The translations under genes were made by a program, and so were the position numbers. A stretch of 64,000 bases of DNA from Actinomycetes bacterium (GTDB taxonomy: Bacteria; Actinomycetota; Acidimicrobiia; IMCC26256; JANYLB01): positions 1 through 64,000 of the forward strand of contig JANYLB010000026.1 in assembly GCA_025363815.1 (NCBI GenBank), read 5' to 3'. The notes beneath the pieces were generated by a model that had not been told where the DNA came from, made no database searches, and saw nothing but the letters and a program-made list of their open reading frames with translations. This document shows positions 62,941 through 64,000 of the stretch, in pieces (position 1 is the first letter of the stretch; each line of letters begins with the position of its first letter).

Positions 62941-63042
62941 ATGGGCTCGCTGATCAAGAAGCGCCGCAAGCGAATGCGGAAGAAAAAGCACAAGAAGCTC
63001 CTCAAGAAGACGCGCTGGCAGCGTCGTCAACAGGGCCGCTGA
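62941..63042 (+). CDS. bS22-like small ribosomal protein (AURKAIP1/COX24 domain)
   Basis: 33 residues, extremely basic: MGSLIKKRRKRMRKKKHKKL then LKKTRWQRRQQGR. This is the AURKAIP1/COX24-domain peptide of the actinobacterial small subunit (bS22 in mycobacteria). ATG at 62941; the gene is too short for most gene finders. It lies between tRNA-Gln and ispE. Confidence 0.87.
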   Translation: MGSLIKKRRKRMRKKKHKKLLKKTRWQRRQQGR

Positions 63043-63073
63043 CGCGCGTCGTCACGACCCGCGGCGGCTCGCG

Positions 63074-63916
63074 TCACACGCCACCTGCCATTCCGGCAAA
63101 GGCCGCGACTCCGAGCTCTCGTTCCACCCGAGCCGCCGTCGCGCGTGCGCGGTCGAGGTCTTCGATCCAGACGCAGTAGGCCGATCCGCTCCCGGCGAGG
63201 ATCGGCTCACTGGCCGCGGCCGCGTGGAACGCGCGGCGGAACTCGATCAGTCCGGGCTCGACCAGCTCGGCTGCGGACTCGAGGTCGTTGAACAGGCCCG
63301 ATGCGAGACCGGCGAGAGCTGGTGGCGCCGCTACGGCACGGGTGGCGCGGGGGCCGTCGAGCTCGTCCCATGCCCGAAAGACGGCCGGTGTCGAGGTGTG
63401 TATCCGCGGCGACGCGATCACCACTGCGGTCGACCCGACCCCGGCGATGCTCTCGACCCGCTCACCCCTGCCTCGCATCCACGCGGTGCCCCCACGGAGG
63501 CATACCGGCACATCGGAACCGAGCTCGGCCGCGATGGCCTCGGCCCGATCTGGGTCGAGGCCGAAGTGGTCACGCAGTGCTCGCAGCACCGCCGCCGCGT
63601 CCGATGACCCACCACCGAGCCCTCCACCCGCAGGGATCTGCTTCTCCAGAGTGATCGCCATCTCGAAACCCGCGGCTGCAGCGGCTCGCCAGACGAGGTT
63701 CGTCGGATCGCTCGGCACGTAGCGATCAACACCCGACACCGCGAGCGTGATGCCGTGGTCCGAGGCTGCGAGCGTGACCAGGTCGCGTGGCTCGCTTACG
63801 GTCGTGGTGAGCGCTTCGAGCTCGTGGAAACCATCGGGGCGGGTGCCGAGGACCCGGAGCGACCAGGTCAGCTTGGCCGGCGCGTAGCCCGAGACGATCG
63901 AGGGCGTTTCACTCAC
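63074..63916 (-). CDS. ispE: 4-diphosphocytidyl-2-C-methyl-D-erythritol kinase
   Basis: 280 residues of the GHMP kinase family: APAKLTWSLRVLGTRPDGFH, ELEALTTTVSEPRDLVTLAA, IPAGGGLGGGSSDAAAVLRA (GHMP ATP loop), ELGSDVPVCLRGGTAWMRGR and LAGSGSAYCVW. Fourth step of the MEP isoprenoid pathway. GTG start; overlaps the rsmA stop by 8 bp. The usual rsmA-ispE order of actinobacteria. Confidence 0.95.
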   Translation of the reverse strand: MSETPSIVSGYAPAKLTWSLRVLGTRPDGFHELEALTTTVSEPRDLVTLAASDHGITLAVSGVDRYVPSDPTNLVWRAAAAAGFEMAITLEKQIPAGGGLGGGSSDAAAVLRALRDHFGLDPDRAEAIAAELGSDVPVCLRGGTAWMRGRGERVESIAGVGSTAVVIASPRIHTSTPAVFRAWDELDGPRATRAVAAPPALAGLASGLFNDLESAAELVEPGLIEFRRAFHAAAASEPILAGSGSAYCVWIEDLDRARATAARVERELGVAAFAGMAGGV

Positions 63917-64000
63917 CCGTCGGCCCGTTCCCGACCGGGGTCGCGACCCGGGCCAGCGCTGCCCAGGCCGAGAGGTCGAGCGTCTCGGCGCGTGCCGCTG
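63909..64000 (-). CDS. rsmA: 16S rRNA dimethyladenosine transferase RsmA, C-terminal end
   Basis: Only the last 30 codons are present: AARAETLDLSAWAALARVAT then PVGNGPTGE. The RAETLxLxxWxxLA segment is the RsmA C-terminus. The gene continues beyond the window. Its stop overlaps the ispE start by 8 bp, as expected for the rsmA-ispE pair. Confidence 0.85.
   Translation of the reverse strand, partial: AARAETLDLSAWAALARVATPVGNGPTGE

Overview
The window is one contiguous, gene-dense, high-GC bacterial chromosome segment. Frequent GTG starts, ATGA-type stop/start overlaps, F420/FMN-type oxidoreductases (an LLM-family enzyme, a PPOX-fold protein), a DUF501 gene beside ppx, a divergent FtsB, a 33-residue bS22-like ribosomal protein and the block mfd / PpiC lipoprotein / mazG / eno / ftsB all point to an actinomycetote. 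The many acyl-CoA dehydrogenases, crotonases and MaoC proteins fit an Acidimicrobiia-like lineage; that placement is inference.

Layout. 1-5300: C-terminal end of an LPXTG-like anchored protein, an OmpR-type regulator whose phospho-acceptor is replaced by Gly, and a probable heterodimeric ABC exporter pair. 5.1-8.6 kb: a divergent FtsH-like membrane protease with a small coupled gene, a flavin reductase-like protein and a metallo-hydrolase. 8.7-12 kb: a MarR/ABC-2 export operon facing an epoxide-hydrolase-like gene across a control region with two palindromes. 12-25.8 kb: acyl-CoA metabolism (MaoC, two acyl-CoA dehydrogenases, a CoA-ester lyase), a third ABC exporter, an SGNH hydrolase, a DedA-like protein, an esterase-thioredoxin fusion and an LLM oxidoreductase. 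25.9-32.1 kb: two small-fold genes, then a four-gene run (HAD phosphatase, histidine phosphatase, crotonase, CBS-citrate synthase) followed by a HIRAN-domain protein.

32.1-40.4 kb is the accessory part: an SIGS-repeat miniprotein, a TetR gene facing a SnoaL-like/NmrA-like gene pair across a 26-bp operator-like dyad, the tail of an ISL3-type transposase, a YHYH-domain lipoprotein, a degenerate tRNA-Leu copy, a second TetR gene facing a hotdog/beta-lactamase-fold pair, an AhpD-like gene, an overlapping two-gene module of unknown function, and an intact tRNA-Leu(UAA). An imperfect 37-bp direct repeat lies at both ends of 36.3-40.3 kb, suggesting a small integrated segment.

40.4-64 kb is conserved core: acyltransferase and SDR pair, oligoribonuclease, an aminotransferase, ppx, DUF501, ftsB, eno, mazG, a PpiC-type foldase, mfd, a Tat-exported carotenoid oxygenase, pth, rplY, a methyltransferase, prs, glmU, tRNA-Gln, the bS22-like gene, ispE and the 3' end of rsmA. 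No CRISPR array, rRNA or intact IS element was seen. All assignments come from reading the sequence; no database search was run.
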